This document shows, piece after piece, positions 10,461 to 22,613 of a stretch of DNA of 64,000 nucleotides. The notes beneath the pieces are model-generated. The model ran no database searches. It saw nothing but the letters and a program-made list of their open reading frames with translations, and was not told the origin of the DNA. The number at the start of each line of letters is the position of its first letter. Within the stretch, counting starts at the first letter, position 1. The translations under genes and the position numbers were made by a program. The stretch covers positions 76,136,001 through 76,200,000 of the forward strand of contig OX419757.1 of NCBI GenBank assembly GCA_948567375.1, read 5' to 3'. Origin of the DNA: Lunularia cruciata. Its lineage: Eukaryota > Streptophyta > Marchantiopsida > Lunulariales > Lunulariaceae.

Positions 10461-11790
10461 GAGTGGAGACAACAGTTTAACATGACAATCAAATATGTTA
10501 AAGGTAAGAAGCAAGTTGTAGATGCATGCACCCAAATGTTGATGGAAAACAATTTGGTGGTGGAAATCAAGATAAACCTTGAATTCTAGCCTAGGATTCT
10601 TGTTGTTATAAAAACTGATCCATAGATTGTATGTGCTCAATCATCCAAAGGCATCACCAACACCCAAAGACTCACCTTCAATGATGGTAGGTTATGGATC
10701 CTGGATGACACGGATCTAAGAACCACAATCCTAGCGGAATATCATGATTTTGCCATTGTAGGTCAAGTTAGAGTGGATGGGGTCAAATGCCATTACTATT
10801 GGCCCAAGGTGAGCAACAATGTGATGGAATATGTTTAAAGCTACCAACTTTTTCAACAAAATAAGGCTTCTAGTCAAACTCCCATATGACTCCTCCAACC
10901 TCTCCCCACTCCTACACAATGTTAGGAACAAGTAAGCATGGATCTGGTTTGTGAGTTGCTCAAGACCACCTCTGGGTTTGACTCCATCGTAGTGTTTGTT
11001 GACCAACTCAACAAAATGATTCATGTGCATCTTACTACCAAGGATGTGATTGCTACCCAATTAGCTCAATTGTACTTAGATGCAATCTTATCCTATCATG
11101 GCTTGTCTTGAGTGCTCATCACCGATAGGGGCACTCAATTCACTAGTTTGTTTTAGAGAACACTCTTTGGGTTCTTCAAAACCAAATTGGCCATGTCTAC
11201 AACTTACCTTCCATAGAATGATGGAAAAATAGAGAGGGAAATTGCATTATTGAAGACATGCTTTGGGGCTTTACTTTGGATGAGCAAGAGAGTTGGGATA
11301 CCTAACTTACATTGGTGGAATTTGCTTACAACAATTCAATGAATGACTCCACATAAATCACACCATTCTTCCTCATGTATGAAGAGCATCCTTTCATACC
11401 TTCAAGCTTGATGAAGGTCTATCTGGTGCCTACCAAGATTGACATTGTCAACACTTTTGTTTCTAGAATCCAACATGGTGTGGAGAATGCCAAGCACAAG
11501 TTGCTGATCACCAAAAATAAGCAAAAGCAATATGTAGATGCACATTGCCAACAAATGGAGTTCAATGTGGGAGATCAAGTTTTGTTGTCAACCATCAACC
11601 TCAAATTAGTTGGTCCTCATAAGCTTAGACCTCATTTTATTGGACCTTTCTCCGTCCTTCATTGCATTGGCGCCGTGGCCTATCACTTCAAGCTACAACC
11701 ACATATGAAGATCCACCTAGTGTTTCATGTTTCCTTTTTACACCGATATGCTCCTCGGCCAACACACTTCTCTTCTATCCAAGAAAGTTG
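10461..11790 (+). pseudogene. Family C (C2) integrase
   Basis: This is the integrase, which would join cDNA to host DNA. The zinc-binding region is seen at 10730-10860 (HYYWPKVSNNVMEYV). The core has FDSIVVFVDQLNKMIH at about 10975-11030 and the catalytic ITDRGTQFTS at about 11116-11146. The C-terminal GPY/F module is HKLRPHFIGPFSVLHCIGAVAYHFKLQ (11615-11700, quoted in part). An open stretch runs 11375-11791. Stop codons at about 10840, 11109 and 11153 and others show decay, mostly without loss of frame. The chromodomain follows in the same frame. Confidence 0.88.
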
Positions 11791-11799
11791 ATCTTGTCC

Positions 11800-11955
11800 A
11801 ACACTTGTTGTTGAGGCGGAGGAGTATAAGGTTGAATGCATTATCTAGAAATGCATCTGTGGTACACACCATCCGAGTGTGGAATATCTTGTCCATTGTA
11901 AAGGGTACCTACTATATGAGGCAACATGGGAGCCAACAGCCAACTTGACCAACAT
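11800..11955 (+). pseudogene. Family C (C2) chromodomain
   Basis: Continuing in frame after the integrase stop, the sequence reads VVEAEEYKVECII, a stop, then VEYLVHCKGYLLYEATWEP and ANLTN. This is the chromodomain pattern (E-Y-V-E-I ... YLVKWKGY ... TWEP..NL) and defines chromoviruses. It is thought to direct integration by reading heterochromatin histone marks. One TAG (about 11845) breaks it, and the Trp of the usual KWKGY is Cys here. Confidence 0.85.
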
Positions 11956-12008
11956 ACCATTGTCAATTTAATCTTTTGAGCAACAACTTTGCGAGGACAT
12001 TGCATCTT

Positions 12009-12021
12009 AAAAAGGGGGAGG
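12009..12021 (+). promoter_or_regulatory. Polypurine tract of C2
   Basis: AAAAAGGGGGAGG lies two bases before the TG of the 3' LTR, the usual place for the plus-strand primer of reverse transcription. Confidence 0.85.
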
Positions 12022-12023
12022 TC

Positions 12024-12618
12024 TGTAGTACAACTAGCTAGACATATTATTTGGAGGTGAAACTTGGCTTGGTAACATCTAGAAGGATGTTGTGTACAAT
12101 GTGCTAGGAAGATCAGATAGAGGTGTCACTAAAAGAGTAATTCTATTAATAAAGCAGAAGCCAAAAATTACCTAAAAGCTTTTGAGCCAATTTGGGAGGC
12201 CTAAATGGATGAATTAGGCTCTAAAAATGGAAAGAACACCCCCTAAATGAAGAAAGGCTTGCCTTCTCCTCCTATGATTTATCTCCTCAAGAGCTTTCTA
12301 ATGGTACCTTAATCATGCAACTTTTAGCTCCTTATAGGAAGATTCCCTAAATATTCCCTTTGGTCAAACCCGTTTGACCAACTAGATAGGACAAGGATTG
12401 ACATGTCTCCCATCTAAAAAAATAATCCAAGCATGGAGCTTGCTGACAAGTCACCAATCCATGTATCTGATCCAAGGGTGGAGCTTCCTTTGGGGGATCC
12501 TCTTTGCTATATTATGAAGAGAAGGTGCTCCTTTGGGGCATCGGAGTATTGAGTGTGAAACTAGTGTTTTCTCTCTTGTATCTCTCTTGGAGAGTTCTCT
12601 TGCCCTTGGAGTATTACA
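12024..12618 (+). mobile_element. Family C 3' LTR of C2
   Basis: A 595-bp LTR from TGTAGTACAACTAGC to ...GGAGTATTACA, just after the polypurine tract. It is homologous to the C1 LTR (8987-9718, opposite strand). The sequence after 12618 is not family C. Confidence 0.88.
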
Positions 12619-15442
12619 ATTATACATAAGTGAAAGTGCCACTTGGGAAGCATAAAGGAGAATATCAAATAGAAGAATAAAGACATGGCTGAAATCCCAA
12701 AGTATGAGAAGTATTTGGCTTTGTTAATAAGGAGGACATCAATGAGTGTCCATGGTTGATCCAATTTCACCAACTTGTGGATAATATGATCAGGATCAAG
12801 TAAGCATGGCTTGACAATCAAAGCTACAACCAAAAACATTTAGGAGGGAGGCTTGGATGCACTAGGACTTCAACCCAAGACACAAAGAGTCTTGGGTTGA
12901 ACCCTATCCACATATATGTTTGAATTCATTCTTCCATCTATTTGTTGTCAATTTGTCTAATGTTTTGATAACCTATCAATTGGAACGTTTTTGTATATCA
13001 AATATTTTCATAATCAAAACTTCTTTGTAGACCTTAAATCCTACACACATGAGAAAACACATCACCTATAAAGCAAGCAAAATCCAATCCTACTTGAGTA
13101 GACCCATATCTATTAAACAAGCTGTCCTTTCTCGAGGCGAGCAAATCCACTCCCTCTTAAGCACAATTGTTTCCTACAAGCAAACCATATTTAGCACAAG
13201 TAGCATCATGCTTGTGCAAGAAATCCTTACTCCTTAGTCCAAGCAAAGCCCTTTCATGGCAAGCAAAGATGTCTTTTGGCAACCAAAGCCATATCCACTA
13301 GAAGCAAAGGCCAACTCTCATGCCCAAGTTAGGAGACCTTTTGCAAGCAAATCTGTATACATATATTAGCAAAGCCATTTTTGGTCCTATTTCTATGATT
13401 TCCTTAGACTTTCATGGTTGTTTCTTGCACTTAGCTCTTTGATTGTTTTTCCAGATTGGTGTGTGTACCAAGTTTGGCATGCATTTGGCAAAAGGTCACA
13501 CATACAAGGATGGTATATGGTAGATCTTTCACAATGATTCTTAGTGGCATACAAGATGCATTTGCTTTGGGGATGGTAACATGAGGAAAAGGAGATATGT
13601 TCCTCATGGATTTATAGAGGAGTGGTTCTTAATTAGGGACTTCATGGCAAAGAGATATCTTTCTAAAGAGTGCATTGTTTGGCACGGAGACCATTCTTCT
13701 AGATTTTGAGTTCTCTTGTCATCTCCATAAGGCCGCCCAAGGTGGTACATAAGCATTCTACTCTCCATGTGACCATAAAGCTTTTGTATGCTATGGAGGA
13801 TTATGATTGGGCCAAGCTTATGCTATCGGTTGTTGAGGCAAAGTTATGGTTGTTGCAAAAGTAATTGAGGCATCTAGATAGTGGGTGTTTCAAGATGAGC
13901 TTGGTGGGATATAATTTGATGCATTTGTTTCTAGAGAGTAGAATTATTGGTGAAGATGAGGTCACCTCCAAGCACATCAAAGAGGAGGAGGTCTACATCC
14001 ATGATATAGCTATGGTGGTTAATGAAGAAGATGATCCGACCAATGAAGAAGATGATTGAGGTTTAGACTTGAGAGCTATTTTGGAAAATGATATGTTCTC
14101 CTTTATAACACCTCTCACTATATATAATAAATGGATTTTCTTTACTTCATCATTTCTCCTTGTTTAGTTATGAGAATGTTGATTTAAGCTTTGAATGTAT
14201 TTGTTCATAAGTCTATGTTGTGGTACACATTCCAATTACTTTAAGACACTCTTTCCCATGAGCACTCTTTAGAGTGTCCTATCTCTTGTGTTGAGCCTTT
14301 AGAGTATCCTCTCCCTTATGTTGTTCATTTGGAGAGCCCAAACTTAAATGGTGGGGGTATTGAGGGAAGGTGATGTCTTTACCTTACTCATTACCCACAT
14401 GTGATCTGATGAAGAGCCTAGTCATGGACTCACAAGGTTAAAGGGAGAGTTAAGAGAGAGAAAGAGAGGTAGATTTAGTGGAGAAGTAGCTTGCTTTTCT
14501 TGAGAGAGAATGTAGTCTAGCTGAGCATAAAGATCAGTTTGTGTACTAAGAGGAGTAAGTTAGAGAGATTAGCCAAGTTAGATAGCCTTGTGTTTGAGAG
14601 AGAGATGCATGCCAAGGAGAACAAGGGATGGAAGAGTTTTATTTGAGAGAGTTGGGTGTTATTAGGGAGTTGTTAGAGGAGGCATAGAGGAGATATGAGT
14701 TGCATGAGGGTATAGAGATAGTAGTATCTATGCAAACTCAAATAGACTCTATAAAGAGTATCATCTATGGGATCTAAACACAACACTAAGATAAGATAAG
14801 ATTACATGGAGACTAAGACGATAAGATGACTAGGCTCCTCCACCCACATATAGAGGACTAGATAGAATGGCTTGAGGAGAGGACAATGACACTCAAGGAT
14901 GAGATTAGTAGACTTACAAGGTTGAGACAGAACATGGCCTTGTCTAGGCAATCCATTCCTCATACAATTTATGTTCACAAGAAGCATAGGAAGATTTTAA
15001 TATTGGATGTTGGTTGTTTGATGGAGCTTATGAGCAATAACTATAGTATCTTCACTCAATAATACAACTTGGTACTGCATGGTGAAGGATCATGTTATAA
15101 AGGTTGGATTATGTGTTGATATATTATGAGGTCTAAAGTTAGAGATTTTATAGAGTATTGTGTGCAATTCTTTGAGATTATCATTTTGAGTGATAATACT
15201 AGGACAAAGTTAGAGCACTTCCTTTGGTCCATGTGGAATTAGGGTTTCTTGCCAGATGGAGTACATATAGGAGCCCACCTCATGATCTTGATAAGTAATA
15301 TGGATGGATACATAGAGATATTTACATGGTTAGCCCTTATGCAACATTTATTGCCTTAAGTTTATGCCTTTGGGACATATTGCTAGCTAATAGTGCTATG
15401 ATTCCCTATTCTAGGAACCATCCACATACTGCTATACACCAT
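12619..15442. other. Unassigned stretch with decayed coding traces
   Basis: About 2.8 kb between the C2 LTR and the B1 solo LTR. A perfect 13-bp hairpin lies at 12869-12901. A region at 13080-13380 repeats a loose GCAAA.CCA motif. Short open stretches occur at 13865-14059 (ending in EEDDPTNEEDD) and about 15110-15400 (containing RDFIEYCVQFFEIIILSDN). I recognise no family. It may be an old retroelement or a low-complexity host spacer. Confidence 0.5.
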
Positions 15443-18400
15443 TGTGATAACCCGGCAAATATCACTTTTGCGGTAATCAGGTAAGTAAAGTTTGTTCTCG
15501 CAGAGATACGAGTCAAAAATGTCCAAATACAAAGTCAAACAGTAACAATGTAGTTCTTCTTGAGTTCTTCTTTAGTCTCTCAGGTAGAAACCACACCTAG
15601 AAGAGAGTAACAAGCACTGACTTGCAATCTTGTCACAAATTAACACTCCTTAATCACAACTCCATCAAATCTTTCCAAACAATCTTGATTGTGATGATTC
15701 AGGCTCTCTAAAAAATGGCACTTCACTACAAAATGACGTTGCCTCAGAATTGTGTTCCACCCCTCCACTAAAGGCACAACTTCCTTGATTGAAATTGCTT
15801 CACATCAACTTTGCACTGCACTCACAAATGCAAAATACTACCAACACTACAATTCCTCTAAGATCTGTCAAGGCATTGCTTTGATTGCACTTCATTCAAG
15901 ATCAAACACACAGAATGAAGATCAAGGCTGTGGAATCCAACATCCAACAAGCACATTGACTTGCACTTCGAATTTCTTCACACACTCACAAACACAATTG
16001 CAACGTTGATACTTGGAATCAAGCTTAAGCAACGAGTAGTACTTCACAACACTTTGCTTTATCTATTCTCAGAATTATGAGCACTAAACAACATTTCTCT
16101 ACGAATGCCACTCTTAAGTAGTGAACAACTCGATAGTTCCAACAACTATACCATTCTACAACAACTCTTCTAACCTACAGATCCAAAATGACAATGCACC
16201 TCTTCATATCTGCCTCTTCATATCTCAAAACTGTTACTACTCCGATCCGATGTCTACTTTGTCATCGGCTTTCAAACCCAAATCTGAAGTAAATTTACTT
16301 CCTACTACTCTATCCTCGGGTTTCACAACTTCTAAGTCTTCTACCAGATCTAGCAATTCTCTTTCCTGATCTGAAATTCCACTAGTGGGTAATCTATCTA
16401 ACTCGTTATCTCCCAACCCACTCTTCTCTAATGTCTCTATTGCTAACTCCAAAGTCATCTGCACTCCTACTTCATCTACTTTAGGTTTTGCTCTAATATC
16501 ATTCCGAAGTTTATCTATCTCCAACTTCACTAAGTCTAATCTAATCGCGATATTATCTTCTACCTCTAATATCTTACTATCTACACAAGTCCTGAGACTT
16601 ATCAATAGAGCATTCAAATTGGTCTCTTTCACCTGTCTTTGCCTTGTCTCCTGCACCAACAATTTCAACTCGTGCAGCCTTGTCTCTTCAATTTGAACAC
16701 TGGCCTTTGTACTCAACATTGCATTCATCCTGAGGACAATCTCCTTCAATGGCTCCAATTGCATTTTTCTTTCTTGCTCTCGATCTACAAGCTTATCCTC
16801 CCTATACATTGCCAACTCTACTTTGAACTCGGCTTTCACCGTTTCCTTCTCCTTCTCCTTCTGTACAATCTTCTCCTCTTGATTACAAAGTAACTCTTGT
16901 AACCTCTCTTCTTCCCTATATCGTGCTGCCAACTCTCTTTGCCACAGTTACTTCTTCTCTTCTACACTCTCCATGACTCTATCAAGCTCTTGTTCCTTTG
17001 CTACTACCCGTGCCATGGCATGGATAAGTTCTACTCTTGAATCAGCAAACTGCTGCTTCAAAATCTCATATTCTGCTACTTGCCTTTCCTTTGCTATGTC
17101 ACTCTTCTTAACAAGCTCCTCTCAATATCTCACTTCTCTCTTCAAGTCTTCAATTACCTGAGTCTTCACTACTGCCTCCGCTCGCAGTACTTCACCTTCC
17201 TCCTCTCCTCGGGTTATGATCTTCTTCAACTCCAAGTTCTCTTCTTCTAATTTTGCTAAGACCTGCAACACAGTCTTCACTTATGGACAAGTTGACTGCA
17301 TCTCCTTCTTCTTGTGCTCCAATCTCACCAGCAGTGTACACACAACCTCCCATAGGTACTCTACTCCATTGCTTGCTACTACCTCCTCTTGCGTAGCAAT
17401 CTCCCTTTGCACTTTGTGTTCATCCGATACTCGCCTTTGTCTTTGCAGTCTTTGTATCGGAATTGATGCCTTGCTTCCCAAGCTTTCCTTCACTTCTTCT
17501 TTTACTTTATTGGGACTTGCATCACACTTCACCTTGCATTTTGAGCGAACTCCCCTCTAAATTGCAATCTTCTTTTCTTTGGCCTTAGGTATCTCATCCT
17601 CCAACTTTGTGTTGTCCTCAGCCTCGATCTTCACCTGCACTTCTTCTTCCTCCTCTGCAGCAGCTGGCACTGATGTCATTTCTCCACCTTCATTGCTATC
17701 GCTACTCGTATCTCCATTTTGTAGTGTTAGCTCAGGTTCCTCCTCACGTTTTGAATCTTTGGACTTGCACTCGGCTTCACCTTCCAAGTCTTTGTCTTTT
17801 GACTTGATCACCACCATTCCTCACCTTGAGTTCCTCTCTTGGTCTTTTGAGGTTTCGTCTTGTCTTTGGCTTGGGCATGCCGACTTTGCTTCTTTGATTT
17901 TGGAGTACTTGCTTCTATCTCCACATTCTTCCCGTCTTCTTGTAGTACTCGTTTGTGCTTCTAATTTGTAGGATGTACTGCTGCTCCTCTACATCAACTT
18001 CCCTTCGTAAATTGGGATGGAAATGCAACACTATTCTATTGTGCTCCGCCGAGTTCAGCAAATTTAACCCGAAGTAGAAATGGGCTACAAATGGCACAAT
18101 GTAATGTGGAGGCGATTTATTCTGCAGATTCCACACCATTTATCGTGTTCTCCCATGGAAACACCTCGCCCAATTTATTGGTTCTATTGCAAAAATTTGT
18201 GAAAGAACACCGCTTGGTATTTCATCACATTGGTTGTTCTCTCCGGCTTTAGGATGGCCATTAGAGCACTCACGATCTCCCTCTTGATAGGATCTTTATA
18301 ACTCTCCACCTTGTATCCATTCTTCGTCCGCTTTGACGAGAATGCATCTCTCACTTCTTGGGTTTCTTTGGCTATCTCTCCCTTCCCCAAGAATGTAGCA

Positions 18401-19226
18401 CCCTGCTCCGCGCTTGCTTCCTTCTTGAGTACTAATCTCCAATCCGACTCTGTCTAGCGAGCTGGATTTCCTCTCTTCCCTTCTTCCTTGGGCCCATCGA
18501 GACACTTGCTCCCGATGATCTCAGTCATGAAACCTGGAAAACTAACATTCCAATTCCATGCCAAGAACGTAATCTGAAGTCGTTTCAAGACTTTGATTCT
18601 TGCAATTACATCTAACCTCCAAATTGCATGATTCCTCATTGTGAATTTGGAGTTCTTCTTTCCTCCTCCCATCTCTCCTGCTTTCTCATTGTCTCTCGGT
18701 TTCACTCTCTCAACTTCTCCCTTACACATTAGCGTGTCTCCAACTCTATTTCCCTTCCCACGATCACCTACAGGACGACTTCTCAATAGCGAAGGAAAAT
18801 TGCTCGACATTGCTTTGTTGCGAGCTCAATTTTTATAGAGTTGGCTTTCTTTGTCTCCCTTCAATTCGAGTTTCTACCAAGAAATCACACCTCCTGTATG
18901 CGCCTATCACTATCAATTGTACTTCACGCGTATGGGCTGCTGGTTTTGAACAGTCCCTTCTTGAATTTCTCGCCGTGACGAAAGGTTGTTAGACAGACTT
19001 TGCCTCGGGTTGAGCTCCCTCCGATACAAAGACTCTTTACTTTGGGTTGTATGCTGACAAGGCATTTTTGAGTACTTTGCCTTATGACCCGAAGTCACTT
19101 TACTTCGGGTTTCATCCCAAAGACTCTTTTCTTCGCCTTCTTTGGCCATATAGGCGCAATCCGACTTCTCTATACACTTCTTCTTTCTATTTTGAAAATA
19201 AAATAAAATATGGGCACCACAACCAT
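15438..19226 (-). mobile_element. Solo LTR of family B (B1) with 5-bp target duplication
   Basis: The LTR runs 15443-19221 on the minus strand (3779 bp). Its minus-strand start is TGTGGTGCCC and its end is ...GGGTTATCACA. ACCAT stands at 15438-15442 and again at 19222-19226, an exact 5-bp target duplication. No PBS or polypurine tract adjoins, so this is a solo LTR left by recombination between the two LTRs of one element. Its length agrees with B3 (3784 bp) and B2 (3750 bp). It holds a long decayed reading frame (16237-18810) and a decayed TATA-like box at 16113-16120, 677 bp from the LTR end. Confidence 0.93.
16237..18810 (-). pseudogene. Family B LTR-encoded coiled-coil protein (B1 copy)
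   Basis: A minus-strand frame of about 857 codons inside the U3 part of the LTR, from MSSNFPSLLRS (ATG 18810) to LKADDKVDIGSE. Order: a basic N-terminus; a globular part with ITFLAWNWNVSFPGFM, KRTKNGYKVESY and PFVAHFYFGLNLL; an acidic/lysine-rich linker (17557-17900); then a coiled coil of several hundred residues (16237-17530). Stops and a few frameshifts break it (for example near 18450, 18180, 17100 and 16950). I do not recognise the protein, and it is none of Gag, PR, RT or IN. The same protein lies in B2, B3, B4, B6 and, truncated, in B5. Role unknown; an accessory function is inference. Confidence 0.7.
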
Positions 19227-19617
19227 CCTAGATTTAATTTTGCTTACACTAGGGTAGAGACGTCAAACAATTCATCAAGTGACATCTTGAGCAACCCCTT
19301 AGATAGATTCCAAGTAGACATATGCTCCACTATAGCCTTTCTTATTGCAAAGTGAACTTTGGGGTCATCTTAAGAACTATTTTGCAGATTTGCATGAGTC
19401 CTTTGCAACATCCTTGCATGATCTCCCTATGCGGAACATTGAGTGGGTGTGGATATGGGATTACAATCCGGTGTGGATGCATCATTATTAGACATCTTGA
19501 TGAAGCACTAAAGCACATTAGAGTAGAGTGCCTTCCCTTAATACCTTTGAGGATATCTAGTAGGTTAGTTTTGTGTTATATGATCTTATGATCACTTGTC
19601 CATTTCAACACCACCTT
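19227..19617. other. Unassigned spacer
   Basis: About 390 bases between B1 and the solo A LTR. It continues the sequence to the left of B1 once the solo LTR and one target copy are removed. No recognised gene or signal was seen. Confidence 0.5.
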
Positions 19618-20303
19618 TGTACTATAAGCCAGCTTGTCCTCCACTCGAGATGATTATAAAGGTAACACACCATGGACGAAGAAGGCACAAAACCTTTACT
19701 CTATCATACTCCTCTAATACTAAAAATCCAAGGTACCTCCAAGATTCAAGCCATTGTTCACTAGAGAACTCAATGAGAGAGAGCTAGTTGCAAAGAAAGG
19801 ATGATGAATACCTCCTAATCTAGTTTATATACTTGTGAAATGATTACACACCAAAGTTACTAATTACTATAGTAACTTAAGTTACTAGGTAAGAAGTCAT
19901 ATAAAGTCAAAAGTCTAATAGAATATCCAAACTCATGGGAATAATTCCTTAAGCATGTGATCTTATCTTGATCCAAGAACTAAGTCAAGAATTGCTTCAC
20001 ATGGGCTTTCCGTGGACTAGGGAGAAATCCAAACCAAAAAAGCTTATAGACCCAATAGTTCTCAACTCTTTCCTCAAAGCCAAACATCTAGGGATAATAT
20101 CAAGTCAATACACTAGAATCCAAAATAGTGGTGCTCACTCTTTCACCTTTCCCTAAAGTAGAGTCACCTCTATATTGATTATGACTAACTCTAGTAATCA
20201 TGACTAATATAGAAACTTGGTTAAACTCCATATAAATAGTATCTTCAGCTACTTTCAATACCAAACTAAATATCCCAATATACATGCACCAATGGGTATT
20301 ACA
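19618..20303 (-). mobile_element. Solo LTR of family A
   Basis: This 686-bp stretch aligns with the A1 LTR (692 bp) in the same orientation. It runs from AGCCAGC near the left edge through CACCATGGACGAAGAAGG, AGAACTCAATGAGAGAGAG and TATATACTTGTGAAAT to ...GGGTATTACA. No PBS or internal sequence adjoins on either side. A clean 5-bp target duplication is not seen. Instead a 24-bp near-identical sequence occurs at 19599-19622 and 20337-20360 around it. I read it as an old solo LTR whose flanks were rearranged. Confidence 0.75.
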
Positions 20304-22089
20304 ATACATTCATTATTTTGGTGTTAGGATGTCTTTTCCATTTCAGCACCACTTTTGTACATCCATTTATACATGTACTCCATGCATTTTTCTCCACCCC
20401 TGAATTTCCATGGAATTTTCAACAGGGATTGTGAGTCTTCTTTATTTACTTGGTTAAAATTTGCCAATTTTTTTGAGTGTTTGCATGTTGTTCTTAATGC
20501 CTTGTTTACAATGTTTGCTTGCTGTTCTTAATGCCTTGGTGTGAAGACCGTAAAGAGGATCCTAGTTTTTGATAAAGAAAAGGAAAAAAAAGGAATATAA
20601 TAAGCAAGGACTATAGCTTTTAGGGGTGGATTTCTGTGCATCAGCAATGGTAGGGTACACAAAGAAGAAGAAGAAAAGAGGAAGAAGCATCAATGTGTGA
20701 GAAACCGAAGAGTAGTGGTGAAGAAGAGGAGAAAAGGAATTGGTGGTGGTGGTGGTGTTGAAATGAATGAGAGGTGTGGGTGGTTCTTCTTACGTGATAT
20801 GAGTGCAATTACATTCAAGATAGGAAATTGTCAATCGAGAAATTGATGGATGGAGGGAAGGATCCATCGAGGTCACAGGGAGGTGTTTGTACATCCTATA
20901 GATGCACCATTGGTTGTCTCCAGATTGGTGCTTATATCTTAACGGGAAAAGATTGTCTAACTCTATGACAAAAGTGACTAGCTGCTTTGTGAGGCAATGG
21001 ATTTAGTTGGTTTTAAAGTTAGGGTTCTTTTCCTTTTTTTTCTCTTTATCATCTTGCTGGATGAATGAAACGGTTTGACGGGATGCAAGTTCCAGTCTTG
21101 ATCATTGACTGCTAGGTTAATTAAAGATGGAATTTGATTGAGTGATCAAAGCTTTGATTGACATGCTGAGAAATAAAAAGGAAGTTCATTTTGGTTTAAG
21201 TTTGATGGTCATCTTAACGTTGAATGGAATTAAGAAGGGAGAGTTTAAAAGATAGAAATGAAGCTGCTGTACTTTCGGGGAGGAGAAGGAAGGGTTTTGC
21301 TTAGATGTGGATTGCGTCGACTTATCCTTGAAAGTAGTATTACACGGTTTTCTTTTTTAACAAGTTAAGAGAAATTGATATACGTTTGAGGTGAGATGAG
21401 ATTCATTAGACTACTAACTACCTCCAAAGTACAAGAAAGATGGATGTGTCTTGTACCTTTCTTCTTGTTTTCCACCTAACATCACCTTTCTAAATGAGCT
21501 GAGTTAGTTCCTATATCTGTAAACCTGAGAAAAGGAACGGGAGAGACTAATGTCAAGCAAGCTTGACAAATCAATGTTCAATGTCCAGGTTAGTGGACAA
21601 CTTGATGTGGTTTTGATGCCTCAGCTCACAATCTCTCTAACACTAAGTTAAGATAGTGTTTAAGCTTCGATTGCATTTGAGATGATCTCAACAACAAACT
21701 GAAGCTGAACTTGACCAAGTTTTAGATGTGTTCAATGGACGTGTAGCTATCTATTGTGGGGAGAATATTACAAGATTAGGGCTAGGGCTTAAAATACATC
21801 ATATTATATGGAAGAGCATATGAAAGAGGTTAAGATTTTCATCAACTCAATTGATTGAACCTGGGTGGTTAGTTGATGCAAGAAAATGAGGGGAAATTGA
21901 ATGCTTTGAAGGACACTAGGTTTTATAGTTCATGTCTACTAGAATATTCTTGACTGACTGAAATCACCTTTATGTGGTTTTAATTGCAACATAGGGTGTA
22001 TTTCTAGGTACAAAGAATACACTAATAAGTATTGCTAATAAGGAAGCAAATTGCTTTAATTGATATCCATGTTTTGTACACATATCACA
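20304..22089. other. Unassigned non-coding stretch
   Basis: About 1.8 kb with no recognised element. A short tandem duplication (GTTCTTAATGCCTTG, about 20490-20550) and purine-rich tracts at 20570-20760 are visible. No frame of useful length on either strand. Confidence 0.5.
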
Positions 22090-22430
22090 AATGGGCAAAA
22101 GCATAACATTTCATGCAAGAAAATCCATAACACTCATGAGCAAACACACATTATTCACAAGAAATTTTGTCAAAACAAGCAAAACCATGTAAAGACAAGA
22201 AAACCCACATGTAGGCAAGCAAACACATCCAAATATACCCTCCAATAATTGAGTGGATACAATGAAATCTGAGCAAACCCATGGAGTATACGGACAAACC
22301 CAATCAAGACATGAGCAAATCCATACTAGAATGAAAAAATCTAGATTAACATGAGAAAATCCCATTGAAACTACAGAGAAAACCAATCAAGACCTAAGCA
22401 AATCTATCCTTAAATGAGCCAATCTTGCCA
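22090..22430. repeat. Degenerate array of a GCAAA(A/T)CCA-like motif
   Basis: The motif (a variable base pair, then GCAAA or GAAAA, then CCCA/TCCA) recurs about every 20-30 bases, for example GCAAAACCA, GAAAACCCA, GCAAACACA, GCAAACCCA, GCAAATCCA and GAAAATCCC. The spacing is irregular, so this would be an eroded minisatellite. A looser version is at 13080-13380. Confidence 0.45.
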
Positions 22431-22455
22431 TTCCATGTGAGTGACTCTATATGTC

Positions 22456-22613
22456 ATACTATCATTGTTTAAATTTTTTTATTGTAACTTCTTATAGTGA
22501 TTTGCTATTATGCCCATTATAATTGTATGCATTACCATCATTATTTAAGAATATTTTTTACTGTAACTTCTTATAGTGATTTGATATTATGCACATTATA
22601 ATTGTATGCATTA
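22456..22613. repeat. 79-bp tandem duplication
   Basis: Two units of 79 bp (about 22456-22534 and 22535-22613) share TGTAACTTCTTATAGTGATTT and CATTATAATTGTATGCATTA with few differences. No coding content. Confidence 0.8.
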
